Source: Bugula neritina (taxonomy: Eukaryota; Bryozoa; Gymnolaemata; Cheilostomatida; Bugulidae). Taken from it: 64,000 nucleotides of DNA. The stretch is from NCBI GenBank assembly GCA_964035545.1, contig OZ037771.1:5574628-5638627 (forward strand). Direction: 5' to 3'. Shown piece after piece: positions 12,131-25,926 of this stretch. Within the stretch, counting starts at the first letter, position 1; every line of letters starts with the position of its first letter. A model generated the notes under the pieces. That model ran no database searches and was not told the origin of the DNA. It saw nothing but the letters and a program-made list of their open reading frames with translations. Both the position numbers and the translations under genes were made by a program.

Positions 12131-13049
12131 TAGGGTTAAGTTTCTCCTTTTTTATTAGTTTCATGTTTTTTAGTACTTGTCATTTTTGTTATTGATTACT
12201 ATTTAATTCACTATTTCTATAATCCTATAGCAATTATATGTACTGAATACTGGTATTTCGGCACTACTATGAGTTATTAGACATAGCCAGTTTTTCTTCT
12301 GAGCGTTTATATTTGGGACCAGCCGAGGTGGCGCAGGCATAGCGATGATTCAAGATAACAGTAAAATCTCAGAGGTGCTTTGGCTACAGATTGCCAAGTT
12401 CTATTTTCATTTCAAGGTCATGTTACCTTATTTAGTAAACATAAGCAAATCACGGTCAAAAATTAAAGTTTGCTGAAATTCATAAAAACTTACTATATGT
12501 TGGGTAATTCTATTCTAAATATAATGCATAGCAAAAACAGACTGCAACATTAAAAAGTGAAGTCATGTCATATGAGCTAAATACATACTATCTTATATAC
12601 AGGCCGTAATGAAAAAAATCATTATGTTCTGTATATCCAAAATTTACTAAAAATTTGAGAAAAAGCATAAACAATTGAGCAAAATTAGAAAAAGATTCAC
12701 TGATTGTTTGATTGCATTTGTTTGCATTTTAATAATTTAGGACAAAAGATTATATACATTAGCAAATAAATTGTGAAATATAGCTAAAACTAGACATATA
12801 TCGAGTGTGTAGTGAATTAAGTAAAATGACCCTTTAACTATTATGTTTCATTATATATATATATATATTGCTGTAATTGTTATAATAGTCTGATTAAAAA
12901 ATTGGTATTTGAAATTAAAGTTTGTTAGTTGAAAATTGAAATGTTTTTGTTTAGCAAAAGTTTTAGCATTCATAGCCTATAATCATAATTATACTAAAAA
13001 ACTGAGAAAAAAGAAAAATATATTTGTTTTAGTGTTGGTAAAGTATAAG
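12131..13049. other. Intergenic AT-rich DNA, no gene seen
   Basis: Shared with 26011-26965 and in part with 44480-45490. A short (TA)n at 12853-12868 corresponds to the expanded array in the next unit at 26731. No coding potential is seen. Confidence 0.6.
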
Positions 13050-13963
13050 GTGACGCCCTCCGGAGCCTACTCTTAGGCCGGAGCTAGGAGGTATAGGACG
13101 CGGTGCTGCTTCAAATCATGCAAGCTTATCGCAGCAGACCACACTCCAGCACGCAGAAGATCCCACACTTCCTGATGCTCGGCAGGGGGACACGTGTTCT
13201 GGATCACCTGACGTACTATGTTCCGGCTCCCGAGTCCCCAGTACATGAGTACTTAGAAAAGTTGGTGGAGATCATGGAGCAAGCACATGATGCACTGTGA
13301 GAGAAGCAGTGGCAGATCTAGACGGATGACTCTGAGAAGCCGACTGTACTAAGTCGGGATCTGGGTCTGGATGGTGAGCTATCATAGGGAATGCGGACAG
13401 TCGGCTAAGCTTCAGCCCAAGTTTGCGGGTTCCTACTGTGTGGTGGAGGTGCAGACTAACCACATGTATCATGCGAAATGCTATGGGCAGGTTTCAGTCT
13501 AGAGTGAGCAGCGCCTGAAGCCTTACCAGCCAGTCCAAACGCAGTAGGACAAGCTCCACCAATCTTGGAGCTCAATCGCCAACCCAACACTCGAGGGAAA
13601 GTGACCCGACCCAGGGAGGTAGAGATCTCTGTTTGTAGGAGGCCGAAGCCTGACCCTGAGCTGGAGCCAACCCTCAACTTGACCATCTAGAGTAACAGGC
13701 CCCAGGGCCAGCACCCCCATTAGTGGAGGACATCCCCACTCCCATCCCCACCCACAACACCTGAAGAGCCACTGAGAGTACAAGAGCTAGTCACCCTGGA
13801 AGGAAGCCAGAGGACCAGGAAGCCACCTAGATATCTGGCTGATAGTACGCCAAGTACAGGCAACTATCCCAATACCCTACTTGTTTCCTTGGCTTCATCT
13901 CCTGCCTCAGCTCCTGATTGCTTTAGTTTATCGGCAGCCGTACCTCCCGATAAGTGGGGGGAG
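13050..13963 (+). pseudogene. Decayed Ty3/Gypsy-type integrase C-terminus
   Basis: A GC-richer island in AT-rich DNA. The plus strand encodes integrase-tail motifs: AYRSRPHSST at the start, LMLGRGTRV, YVPAPESPVHEY, then in shifted frames a chromo-adjacent region with QRLKPYQPSP-like and RKPPRYLAD-like remnants. Stops and frameshifts break it after position 13300. It ends in a G-rich polypurine tract (AAGTGGGGGGAG) immediately before a TGTAAAG terminus, the order expected at the 3' end of an LTR retrotransposon. Copy 2 is at 26966-27833. It is dead and was carried along by the segmental duplication. Confidence 0.75.
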
Positions 13964-14340
13964 TGTAAAGATTTGCGGACTAATTAGAAGCTACGCAACC
14001 CTCACACTACGCATTGCTACGCTAGCGTAGACACATAGTTAATTGTGATACGCTACGCTAACTTCCATCCTTTGGCTAGTAATCATCCCCTGGAGCATTG
14101 ACTAATGATCACCTGATCATTCTTTGTATTGCATCAGCTGTGCACTTATAAAATGACAATGATGCGCCAGCCCCACGTTGCCTTACTCCCTGTTCACACA
14201 TTGCCGTATCCTACGCCGTAACAGCAAATTTTCGTCATCTTTGATAACATTCGGGCTGAATTGTATTTTGGTATATGCTGCGGTGTTGATCAAGCAGTGC
14301 TTGATTAAAAAAATTATGGCGGGCTCCCATTGGGTAGAGT
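13964..14340 (+). repeat. Probable LTR start following the Gypsy integrase remnant
   Basis: It begins TGTAAAGATTTGCGG directly after the polypurine tract and contains a TTATAAAA box near 14156. The 3' boundary is not determined. It contains the palindrome CTACGCTAGCGTAG near 14017. Copies begin at 27834 and, decayed, at 47992. Confidence 0.45.
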
Positions 14341-15104
14341 TGATCTGGTACTAAAATTAAAAGAATATTTTCGCTAGTTTATTTTAATCGCTTATTGTTG
14401 ATTTAATTAACCAATTCAAAAGTTTTAAAGGATTAAAAAATCTTTATCCGGCTTGTTTGAATTAAACTTGGCTTAAAAATCTAGTTTTCCCTTATCACAA
14501 AAGCACGCAAACCAAAAACTTGAAAATATTTATTATTCAAAGTAGTTTGCAAAATTATTTTAAGGACAAATATATTTAAAAAAGAGATTGTTTCTTTTTA
14601 ATTGCTTTTATTTAGTCAATAGCGTTTGTAGCAAAATTAGCGCTAGCTTGCTCGGCTATTTTGGCTATATTACAAACGTACTAAGAAAAGCTTTCTACAG
14701 CACAGCTAGTGTTAACTAAAAGACCTCTGGCACTTGACAATAGTTGGTGCAAGAGTACTAGCGCTAATTTCACTACAGCATTTATATAACTTCTTTTGAA
14801 AAGAATGTTGCAAATAATTTGTGAATAGTATCCTAAGGCGTACAAGTCACCGCAGACAAAAATTAGCCTCATTATGATTGGTCACAGCTCAACGTCACGC
14901 GTTTTACTTTTTGTCAATGTGTGAATGCCTGTTGACAAAACGTAACAGCGGTGCCATGTTGTTTGTGATGCTACGAGAGGGGGGGGGGGTTGAGTGGAGT
15001 CGGCTGAGTGGCTTGTGCTAAAGTTAGTAATTATGTAACATTTTTTTTGTGCCGTCTTTCTCACTCCTATATTATTCATATGCAATAAACGCTATCTATA
15101 ATAC
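14341..15104. other. Noncoding duplicated DNA, no gene seen
   Basis: AT-rich, near-identical to about 28208-28972. It has a G-run near 14980. No coding evidence; short reading frames here are not supported by any motif. Confidence 0.5.
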
Positions 15105-15699
15105 TGTGGTAAATATCAGAGTTATCCCCCTTGACACATTACTTACGGCTATTTTTCTAAATACTGTAGTTATAGCTAAGTCTGTGACGTAACTTTCTAA
15201 TACATTAAATGCTATGGCTATTGTTAAGCTTTTAGCATAGTAAATAGTAAATCCCTTTTCCCCAATTACAAGTTACAATACGCATACACTTGGTTGAGTT
15301 CATTTTTTTATTCATGTAAACCAACAGTTGGACCGAGTTTGGCAGGTGGATGCCGACATTGGGTCTGTCGTTTACCGACATGATCAGTGTCGGTTACCGG
15401 CATGACGAATGTCGCCATTTTCTGCCGAATGTGGCCATTTTCTGCCGAATGTGGCCATTTTCTGCCGAATGTCGGCCCGCTGTCGGTGGAAGGTTCTAGA
15501 AGTCCTTTGTTCTACTAGTATAAAAGAACACGCATTTTCGAGCTTCAGTCACCTGAAGACTGGAGCCCGGACTAGATACATCTCATATACAATAAAGGAT
15601 ACTGTACACACACGAATTCAACACTCTCTCTTGTCTCTTAAATAACAAGGAGTTATTTTCTCTGCCTGATTTCATTCTATAACCCACAAAACTACTACA
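15105..15699 (+). mobile_element. Candidate solo LTR
   Basis: It starts TGTGGT and ends ACTACA (imperfect inverted termini), flanked by ATAC at 15101-15104 and 15700-15703. Inside are a TATAAAAG box (15519) and an AATAAA signal (15591), spaced as in U3-R-U5 of an LTR. About 100 bp upstream of the TATA box are a cluster of TGTCGG/CCGACA motifs and about three 20-bp tandem repeats. No internal coding region adjoins it. The copy at 28973-29570 has the same ends. The 4-bp duplication is short, so the boundaries are tentative. Confidence 0.45.
15405..15475. repeat. 20-bp tandem repeats in the candidate LTR
   Basis: About three units of GAATGTGGCCATTTTCTGCC upstream of the TATA box. The copy near 29277-29342 has the same repeats with GTCGCC instead of GTGGCC. 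Confidence 0.7.
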
Positions 15700-16496
15700 A
15701 TACTCGCTACTCATGGGTTATTGATCTGCATCGCACCTAGTCTCAATTACCCACACACTGTGAACCCTATAATTCACAACAATAACATGGAACAGCTCAC
15801 AGTGGTTGATAACATGTAACAACTTTCAGCAGCAATTATAATATAAAATATAATTTTGCAGTCCTAATTTATCAAATAGCACGAACTTTTATTAATAGTT
15901 ATTCTGATATCTCAAGTATAAATTGCTTACAACTATTCAATTTTAAGCAGTAAGCAGTAAATCAAAGTAGTCAGTAGGTAGTTTAAATTTTTGTACTTAT
16001 CATTGGTCAATTTATTGGGATGGATTGTGCATGCGGTGACTTAATGTGTATTCATGAAAGCATTTTACAAGTGAAATTTGCAGTTTCCTGCAAGGTGTTA
16101 TAACTTATAAGTCAAGCGTAACACATTTCTTTAACTGTTGCTAGTTAGCCTATGAATTAAATTGATTGGTAAATATTGTTATCTCTAGCTGAACGGCCAG
16201 CTTTGATTGATGTGGCCAGAGGTATATTTTGATGACAGAAAAAAAATACTAGAAATTTATCAGGATACAAAACATTTAGATTATGCATTATTTCGCTTTA
16301 GATTAGCTCTGTAACGATGTACAATCTGCATATCATGTCTATAGAAGTTTTTTACTCTTTTAGTCACTTTCTATCTATCAATTATACATTGAAGAGCATT
16401 AGTTAGGATTAGAAGTTTAAAAGTCATTCAATGTAAAATTCATGAAGTGTTTTGCCGAATAAACAAATTGTATTAGATATTTGAAAGTACAATAAT
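15700..16496. other. Downstream flank of A2, no gene seen
   Basis: AT-rich. It matches the downstream flanks of A3 (29571-29779 plus 32443-33030) and A4 (about 48150-48862). The sequence across 15900-15915 is the empty site of the LTR element inserted at 29780. No coding evidence. Confidence 0.65.
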
Positions 16497-19400
16497 TCAG
16501 ATATGATTCGAGACCTCAGATGAATGGTTACCCAGTGTTTCAACAAGTGTTTTGATAAACCCCTCCCTGTTGTGACTACCAGCAGAGGTACTGCACACAC
16601 CCACAGGCCATTCCAGATGCTTCTTGTCCATAATCAGCTTTGTGAGAAGTTTAGGAAGATGATCCAGTTGGGAGACAGAACTGATCCCAACTGTAACGAC
16701 AAGTAACTCACTCGCTGGCTTCAATTTAATCAATTCAAACTCAAATTGAGTCACATCATCCTTCATGTAGTCTGGTGTGAGAAACATGACTGCTTTCCCA
16801 CTCTGAGCTATGAGCTTGGCTGTTGCTAATCTTGACATTTCACCCGGTAAAGTGTTTATTTCACTTGAGGTAATGGTAATGTTGAAACATTTGATCTCAC
16901 TCAGCAACTCTAAAACAGAACAAAAACATATAGATCTGCATTGCATTTAAACTTTAGTGTAGCAAAAATGTCTGCTCATGTTCCATTAAAACATGTGTCA
17001 TTAGTGCTTCTTGAAGAATACGAGTTACTTCTTATATATATATTTATGCAAATTTACCATTACTATACAGAGTATGTGATATAATTACCAATCAGTTTGA
17101 CGGTAAACCCATTTGTGTGACTGGCAAATGCCTTGCACTCTTTCAAAGTTGAAGACCCTAATTTGTTTTGATAAAATCGAAGCAACAGACTGTGGCGATT
17201 GAGGTACATCATTGCTATCAGAAAGAGTACTAAAACTGTAGCAATTGCAGTAGCAACACTGATAGTAACAAGCTGTTCCGATTGTCCACCAGAAGACTCT
17301 GTGCTGGTACTGACTGTTAGTGAGTCATAGTAATCACTGATTTTCATATCTAATCCGTAGCAATAAAACTGGGAGTCACATTTAATAGCTGGAGATGTAA
17401 GCAGCCAGCGGATATAATTAACGTGAGACTCATTGTTGGAGCATAGGACAGTGTTTCCTGTGAGATCAACAAAAAAATTGTTATTTAATGATTGATTGTC
17501 AAATTCATTTCGAAATTCTTCTTCAATGTAGTGAATGCTGTTGTTTACTAAGTTAAGGTAATTAAGTTTAAGGTTTTTAGAAATGGTGATGTTCCACCTA
17601 TGAAGTTCATTGCCATGGAGATCAAGATAGGTTAAGTTCGGGTGATGAGAGAAGAAGTCAAAGTCTGAAAAATACAAAATCCCTCCTTCCTGATTTCCAA
17701 AATGAAGCTCCTCTAAAGCTGGAGCACCTCCTAAGAGCTCTCCTGTTATATCATTTCTTAATTTTTCACCAAATTTATTTCTAGTGAACACTAAAGTTTT
17801 GACTGGGAAGTTAGTCAGAAAGTCACGAGACCACCCAACAATACTGCAGTCAATGCAAACCAGTTTGGAAAGGTATTGAAGTCCAGTAATATTGCGACAT
17901 GATATAAATCCAACTTGAGAGTATGACAGAGTTATGGTTTCAAGATTATTGAGATACATTTCAATGTAGGAGCATAGTGGATTTGCTTCATTCTTTTGGA
18001 AATCTCCAGACAAGGTGAAATCGTTATAATCAATAGCTAAAGTTGTAAGATGTGCAGGGACAAAGTGAAAATTAATTTTTCCTCTGTTTAGCAATGTAGG
18101 AACAACACGATCCCAGTAATATCTTACTGTAAAATCTACAGCTTTATCGGACACATAATCGATTCCTTGTGTTCTGAAGTAAACTGTAGCATAGTAGATC
18201 ACATTTTCTTTATGTGAACATAACAATAAAGTAAAAATGTCGTATGAACATTTCTTTTGAAGATGGTTCATAAGTCCGTTGAGAACATGGATGTCAACTA
18301 TGTCAGGATTGTGAGTTACATTCCAATCAAACCTATCTTCAGTGAACAAATAACTATCTTGGTTACAATCTAGAAGATCTGGGTAATAGTTGCGTCCATC
18401 ACATGAATACTCTTTAGTAATACCACGAAATGCAATGTATCGAATGAAAGGGGTCTGAAGTTCTGTGTTGTAGAACAATGCTTTGACAGATGATGGTAGC
18501 TTTTGACCTTCTGTATTACTCGATACTTGCAGAGAGGAATGGTTTAGCTCATTCTGACTAATATCCAGATATAGCAGTCCTTGACAGTACTCTCGCAACT
18601 TGAGGGTTTCTGGAGTTTGTATGTGGTTCGCTTGCATGGACAAAACTTGTAGTGGAATTGTAGAAAAGGGTCTGATGTCATCATTGCTGACTCCCCACCA
18701 GCAGAAATCTGTATTCTTTTCTGGAATGTTTATATGGTCAAGTAAAAGTGTATGGAGTTTACTGTTTGCTATCCCGTTAACAATTTCAGAGAAGTGTTTT
18801 TTCAATGGATTACAGGATAGGTCAAGTCTTAGTAGAGAATTTGTAAAACTTTTTAGGAATTCCTGATTAATACTATTTACATGACAATTTCTGGCAGAGA
18901 AACGTTTCAAGGGCAAACTTGAAAGAGACCACATTGAGATGTCGGTCAACTCTGGAGTATCACAGTCAGGCCCACCTACAAAAAATTATTATTAATTAAA
19001 TTACTTGTTTATATAATACTTGGACCAGCATAAAAAAGCAGCTACTCATTCTAAACAATGTGGTAAAGGTAATAACTGGCTATAGCTTTCAGGTACACTC
19101 AGACCGCTGTTATAATGATTTCCTGAGTAAAACACGGGAGAATATTTTGATAAAGAATCTGGTGGGTTGGTTAGAAAATTTTGATCGGTTATTTGATATT
19201 TTGTGATCTTAAAAAAGAGCTTTCTGTTGTTACAGTTGAGTTTCAGAATCTACTTATTTAACTAGAAAAAATATTAGATGAAGAAAAAAACTTTTTTAGC
19301 ATGCTTAAATTATTTGCAGAATGTTATATAAAGTTTCAATTATACTGACATAAGTTTTGCATTTTAATCTAATGAGTCCTTAAAATTTTAAAGTTTGAAG

Positions 19401-22062
19401 TTTTAAGTAAAATGGCCATCATTTGTTTCACTTAACAATAAAGCTATATGCAATATTTGACAAACGAAGTTTTAAAACTATAAATATCATAAGCTTCTCA
19501 CCGTACCATGGCGCAATCAAAAATCATTGAAAGTTGAAAATATTTAGATCATTATTATTAGCAAACACAGTAAACATGTTTCACAAGCTGATTTTATTTT
19601 GTACTAGTGTAATTTAATGTAATCACACAAGGAAATCTTTAGTTAGACAACAGAAATTTAAATTTTTATAATTATGTTGATACCAATAGCAGCAGGAGGT
19701 AGATACCATATATTTATACACATTGATGACAAAAGCTCACAGTGTGCTTTGGTTTTTGGGAGATGTAAAAGCTGTTACTTATATTGCATTCTTAAAAATA
19801 ACTTGTGTGCTCTATAACATATAGTCATCTTAAAGGTTAAAATTCTCAATTAGTTACTTTTTGAAAAATAATTGCCCCCACTGAGAATTGAACCCGAGAC
19901 CTCTGGCAAGCAAGTGTCCTAACTATTACACCACGGGAACCACTGGTAAACTTAACACTATACTTTTGATTTTATTTATTATTGCGACATATTGTTGTGT
20001 AACATAATTATATGCAAAACAGCAAAGCAATATTTTAGCAGTATTTCTGTATTGCTAAGAAAAACTCAATTTAACTTTGTTTTACAAAAATAATCTTTTT
20101 CACGGCTTAAACTAATGACACAGAAAAATAAACATATCTCTACGTTAATTACTGAACATTTTTTATGATCACACTCAATCATGATTATTTCCTTGAGCAT
20201 GACTAATATTAGCACCATGTTACCTATAGCATATCCTCATAGCAACTTAATATATATTTTACTATTAAACTTATCTATTTCAACATTTTGTGTTTATTGT
20301 CCATATAAGGCAGTTTACACTTTTTTTTACATCAACTGACACTAAACACATAAATTTAGGTTACTCACCAATGCTCAATGTGTGTAGTCTATGAAATTCT
20401 GTAAAGACTGTGCTAAATGCTGGGGTTCCAATCAAGTAAAGTTCTTCTAGTGAGTTGTTGAGAGGAGCCAAGGCTGAATAATCAAACTCCTGAGCAGGTC
20501 TGTGACCGTCTTTCTGTTTCAGTCTACAAGTCGGGCAAACACAGTTCACACAAAGCAATTAACTATAATGGCCATGAAAAGTTCGGCAGAAGTCTAAATT
20601 TTGGAGATTATACCAGTAATTTTTAATGACATTTAACTGGTTCTCGCTTGCAATAAAAATAAGCATATTAAGTGTTTTTATACCCCTACTAAAAGAACAT
20701 GACTTAATATGTAATTTACAGAAACAGCTCTGCATCATTAGCATCAGAAATTTCTATTTATATTGCAATTTATATGCATGCATTTTACAGACAGTTTAAG
20801 CTGAGTGATTTTAAAGGGTAATCTTCCTACAGCTAACTTTTTTTGGAAGAAGAACATTATAATACGCTCAATTAGTACTATATACAATATCCTAATTTTG
20901 CTTAAATGTAACTTATGTTTTTTCTCTAAATATAGGAATTCTTAATAGTCTTTTTATTCTATTTGCCGCCATTGATTTAATGAAATTATTTGCTATAAAA
21001 TATGTACCTGAGTGTCTTCAGAGTTGTCAGTCCTTTGAATGAGTCTCTACTGATAGTTTCATTAGAAAGTAGAATATTGTTGAAAGAGATGTTAAGATGT
21101 AAGAGCCGTGTATTGGAGGCAAATACGAAGGGACTAATGAATGAAATCTTGTTGTAGGAGAGATCAAGAGATTCAAGGTCAGTGAAAGGTGAAAGGTCAG
21201 GTATGCTGTTGAGATGATTGTGATTAAGTTTGAGTACTCTGATACCAGTTGTATTGAGAGTTGGTGGTACAGAGAACTGTGTTATTTGACTATCACTACA
21301 GTCCATGACACCAGGTATATCACAGGTACATCTCTCTATCTCACAGGGTTTGCCACACTGTCTTCTTTCAACAAACTATAAAATAACGATGTGAATATGA
21401 TAATTTTAGTTACCTAAGATGGTACATGATGAAAAAAGCAAAAATAATTTTAGAATTTGGCATAGAATTTATGTTCATGTCTGACCCTTTCTCAGATTTA
21501 TTACTATTCATTGAAATCGTTACTTCCTTGTACTTTATTGAAATACGTAATCTGTGTAACCATAGAAACAGTATTTTACTAGCAGCCAACTTTTAAACTG
21601 TTTCCAAAGACTTTTGGTTCAGGTGTATGAGTTTCAAAACACAGTTTAATTGTTTGTATTAAACAAAGATATTGCATCATATGTTACAAAGCTGCAATAT
21701 TCTAGTGCTATACCATTAATTTATCTTACGCAAACAAGCAAAAAATGTAAAAGATATCTAAATGGTTTATTACAGTAAATATTATAATCACCAGTAATTC
21801 AACCTTCAATAATTTGGAAATTCTAATCAAAAGTAGTAATGGTGGTGTCTTCAAATTGATATTAACTAGTAGAAGGAAAAGGAATATAAAGAATCGACTA
21901 TTTATCTACTTGTGAACTCTTAACATTTGTATAGACTAGCATTTATTGGTAATACCTAAGCTATATGTTACTTCTATATAGTTAATTCATCTAATTGGAT
22001 TATTTTCTACACTCAGTAGTTGAGAGTAGTTTTACCTTTTTTTAGTTTACACCACACACACA

Positions 22063-22113
<51 letters not shown>

Positions 22114-22543
22114 ACACACACACGCATACACACAACACACACACACACACACGCATAACACCACACACAACACACTTAACACTAAGCACTAAGCACACAC
22201 CACACACCACACACCACACACACACAAGCACTAAGCACACACGCGCACACACACACAAATACATTATATACACAAGCACACAGATGCAGTAAAATAACAT
22301 ACTAAATTTTTTAAGTGCACAGATATAGTAGCTCTAAATAATAACGCAGGTACTGCAGGTATTTAGGCAAACACTGCTGCTAGCCATGAAGAAGAGAATA
22401 CATAACGTTATCTAATATATAGCTTTTTCTCAAATTATATATATAGTACTTGAACTTACCTGGCTATGTACTCGACAAATATTACAAAGTAAAAACAGCA
22501 ACAATGTATATGCATAGCACAGTCTGTAAACACAGCCACCCAT
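16497..22543 (-). CDS. Toll-like receptor A2, five exons, apparently intact
   Basis: Coding exons: 22460-22543, 21008-21375, 20369-20523, 17089-18975, 16497-16909; about 968 residues. Splice phases are as in A1 and every exon is open. Domain order is signal peptide, N-terminal cysteine cap, LRRs, C-terminal cap, transmembrane helix, TIR. The TIR keeps AFASHT, LPGE, VMFLTPDYMKDD, FEFEL and HLEWPV. The juxtamembrane segment is longer than in A1 (LGSSTLKECKAF). Relative to A1 the long exon has nine extra codons in the hypervariable patch after the KKCS motif. It is very close to A3 across the long and TIR exons, suggesting a recent duplication or homogenisation. The surface TLR role is inferred from architecture; the ligand is unknown. 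An upstream in-frame ATG exists at 22573. Confidence 0.9.
19873..19940 (-). ncRNA. tRNA-like sequence (tRNA pseudogene or SINE head) in intron 3 of A2
   Basis: Read on the minus strand it has a good A box (TGGTGTAATAG) and B box (GGGTTCAATTC), a 7-bp acceptor stem with wobbles (GTTCCCG with TGGGGGC) and a D stem. The anticodon stem does not pair properly, so it is not a functional tRNA. It resembles a tRNA-derived SINE promoter. Copies lie at the same intron position in A3 and A5. Confidence 0.5.
22051..22258. repeat. CA microsatellite in intron 1 of A2
   Basis: Interrupted (CA)n with CACACCACAC variants, at the position equivalent to the arrays in A1, A3 and A5. Confidence 0.9.
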
Positions 22544-22573
22544 GGTGACAGCTAGTTGATAAATGATGAGCAT

Positions 22574-25319
22574 GTGCTCATAGTTTAGCCATGTGGTTGT
22601 CTAAATAGCTTAAGCATCTGTTTCCTTGTTTCCTTGTTAAAATAACTGCTATTTCTTAGTGAGAAACTGGTTTTGCTTTATCAAAAAAATATTCAATAAG
22701 AATTTAATTGGATCAAAACCAGATGCACTGCTTTAGCTACTCTTTGTCGTGGTTGCTACTGTATTTTTTGATGTTTATTATGCAGTTATATTATAGCAAC
22801 GACAATATAGATTAGACAGCATAATAATAAAGGACTGTATTTATTCAAACGCAAGAATGTGACAAGTAAAACTTTGAGATGCAACTGCAAAAAGGTTAGC
22901 TAGTTAGCTGGTCTAGTTTAAATATAAATTGCTGCTGTAGCTATAGCATTCATATAGTGATACCAAACAAGATCTCTATACACTGTATGATTTTATACTT
23001 TTAATATGATTAGGTAATTAGTAATTTTTACTGCATTATCAATAATGTCATCGTCTGAACAACAAGCAAACGGCTATCAGTTTGCAATATATTATAATAT
23101 AGTATAATATATATTTTGCTTATAATACCAATTTACAATATCATCATTTAACAATAAATTAAAGAATAGAAGCTCTTATAATAAGTGTTGAAGCAATGAC
23201 ATGGCTGTTACCGAATTGGCATTAAAAATGAATTTCAGAAATTAACAGCGCTGTTTAAAACCATACTTTTCCTTTATTTGAATGCTAAAATAGCACTAAT
23301 CAATAATGTACTTTATTTAAAATTAGTTATTATTACGAGATTATATTCTTCTTGAAATATAGGAAACATTTGAAGCAACAATTTTATAATATGCAGTTAT
23401 CCTCAAGCATGATATCGTCATTTTTAAAATTAGGTATGATCTTAGCATATAAATAAATGGATACAATTTGAGCTTATTTGTCAACAACAATTTTTTTTTT
23501 TGGTTGATTTTGCAAAAAGAGTTGCACTCTACTTTAATTTTTCTGCGAGATTTAACAATTTCCTTCACACCCATGACTGCAGATGCAGTAAATGATTATT
23601 GTATAAACAGAGCTAGTGGTTGTTAGCATCATGGATTACCATATGTTAAACTTACATGACCTTAAATATAGACAATTATAGACAATAGCTGTAATGCAGT
23701 ACAAATAATATTACTCTGACTACTGGAGCAGTTATACTGGAAGTCTGTGGACAAGTAAATCAAAGCCTTTGCAACTTAGTGATGCATGAATAATTCATTC
23801 ACTATCAAATTACTGTATATAGTAGATAATGTCAAATAAAACATGGGAGACAACTATCAATCTACTGTAAAAAAGTCAAACATGCTGCTAAAGGTTTTTC
23901 TCAAATCTATGAGCTATCTAGACTTCCATGGCTCACAAGTGCAAATACCATTAGCAATACTTCAATCTATGCACTGATACTAATAATTGCGGAATGGCTG
24001 TTCACTGTTGTGTATAAGTTTGATAATAAATCTGCCTACTTGAATGCTCTTATAGGTAAAAAAACATTTACGTAAAATAACCACCAGGAAAAATACCATT
24101 GCTAGTTTTTGACAAACGTATGACTATAATCACCTCTTTGGATTATTTTGTCAAGGGAAAATGAATATAATTAGCATACAGTTTTTGAGGAAATAGAAAC
24201 AGTTTCTTAAGCTAAAACCTATTATACGCAGCCGAGTAAAATGAACTGTTAACGAAAACCAATTCCACTAAATATTGCATATCAAGCAGCAAAAAATTGT
24301 AACTATACCGACAATGGATCAGTTGTCAAAAGCCATGAATAATAATTTTAGTATTGCTGCGTGAAGGCTAGACAAGAAAATGTTTTCCAGTAACTACCAT
24401 ATAGTGGATCTATTTATAGATAATTGGTTAGGTGCTAGAAGTAACAGATAACAATTTGGGGTTCAAGTTCTTACAGAACACAATACATGTTTTGTAATCT
24501 ATTGTACTCCTAGGCTGATGGTTCACATCGCAAAGGTTTGTAGAAAAATATGGCTGTTTTTAGCAACACACATAAACTTCTAACAGATCAAAAATATTTG
24601 TCTCCGACGTTTATAACTGCCAGCTGCAACAGACAGTTTTTATAAATGAAAATGTTTCAATGTAGACAGACTTATACACTGTAGATTATTTTTTATTTCA
24701 TCTTATAACAAAATGCAGCTTGAATTGTGTGATTATCCAGATAACATGAGGTCTATCACAGTTATATTCTCTTGTTTTAGAATGCAGATTGAAAACATTT
24801 GTAATTTTGCTAAAGTGAAAAAATTTAGAAATTAGGTCAAAAAGCAGATGAAAAATTAAGCTTTATATTACCCACTAGCATAAAAGAGCAACTGCATTGA
24901 ATAGCTGGCAAGAGGCACAGAAGTTGTATTGCTCATATTTAGGTTAGCGAGTTATTTTAGCAACTAATAATGCATTACATAAAGGAAATATTATAAACTA
25001 AGGAGAACAGGTTTTTTGTAAACATAAATATTGTTACCATGGTTGCGCCACTTGACAATACTATATAATTATAATATAGCAATAAAATCATAGATGAATT
25101 GATAACTGTTTCATAATGCATCCATTACTATTGTAGTATTATCACTAGTTCTAAATCTATACAAGTTATTATAATGTATAATTATTGCACTTTAGCAACA
25201 CAGTCATGCATGTCATTAAGTGCGTTGTATACCAGAATATGCAGCTTGCAGTACATTACAGAGACTAACTACTTAACTTTTACATTAATATGTCTATTTA
25301 TTCTCCAAGTTAAACTTTG
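22574..25319. repeat. Upstream block of A2, segmental duplication, no gene seen
   Basis: Paralogous to 8665-11404 and 39201-41984. A 77-codon minus-strand frame at 23341-23574 is shared with 39998-40231 but is broken by stops in the 9.5-kb copy, so it is not taken as a gene. Confidence 0.75.
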
Positions 25320-25786
25320 TCCAGGGTGTTGAAGACACTTATAGGATCAGAACGTCTCATATTGTTGTAGTGGTGGTGAAATGCACACAGTCTATATATA
25401 ACACGATGACGGAAAACAGCTATTACAGAAAACAAAACGATTAAAATGAGGTTTTTCTGTGAAATCTCTTTTGTCCCAGTAAAGCTAGAAAGTTTTTCAA
25501 CTTCACTTGAGATAATTGATGTCGTCGGATTGTTGTAAAATAATTGTTATCTTCCGTTGTTTTCAAAGTGATAATTGGTGTAGAGTCAGAACTTTTGCTC
25601 TTATAATCAAAGTTTTGTCACAAACTTTTTGAAAAATGTTTTAGATACAAAACAAAACTATTGTTTGGGGCTGAGTAGGGGCTGAGGCTTGGTGTGCCTG
25701 TAATAAACAGCTCCTCTAAAGATTTGTGTAGCGGGTATAACTCGGAATAGGCATAGCAATGTGCTGGTAAGTAGTTCTGCTTCATT
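25320..25786 (-). pseudogene. Type B Toll-like receptor remnant B2
   Basis: Same structure as B1: the C-terminal stalk/transmembrane end of a B6-like exon 4 fused to the short LRR exon (acceptor GGTTACAG before RMKQ; then AYSEL and KSLEELFITGTPSLS). LRR, cap and TIR coding sequences are missing. A further deletion near 25420 removes about 27 bp of the transmembrane end present in B1. Confidence 0.75.
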
Positions 25787-25926
25787 CTGTAACCACATGG
25801 TGCAACATGTGAGACAAATTGATTTTGTAGAGAGCTGTGGCTAGTCATTCTAAGACAGGCCAAGTAATATAGGTGGTGCTGCTGCTTATAGGAAAGGAGC
25901 AGCAGCAACTGGGTAGCAGTGCTTAC

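Noticed and set aside
13272-13783. Minus-strand frames over the Gypsy remnant (also 27324-27733)
   Set aside because: They are antisense shadows of the decayed integrase tail, whose motifs are on the plus strand.
23341-23574. 77-codon minus-strand frame shared with 39998-40231
   Set aside because: The third paralogous copy near 9480-9700 has stops, and the sequence evolves like the surrounding noncoding DNA.
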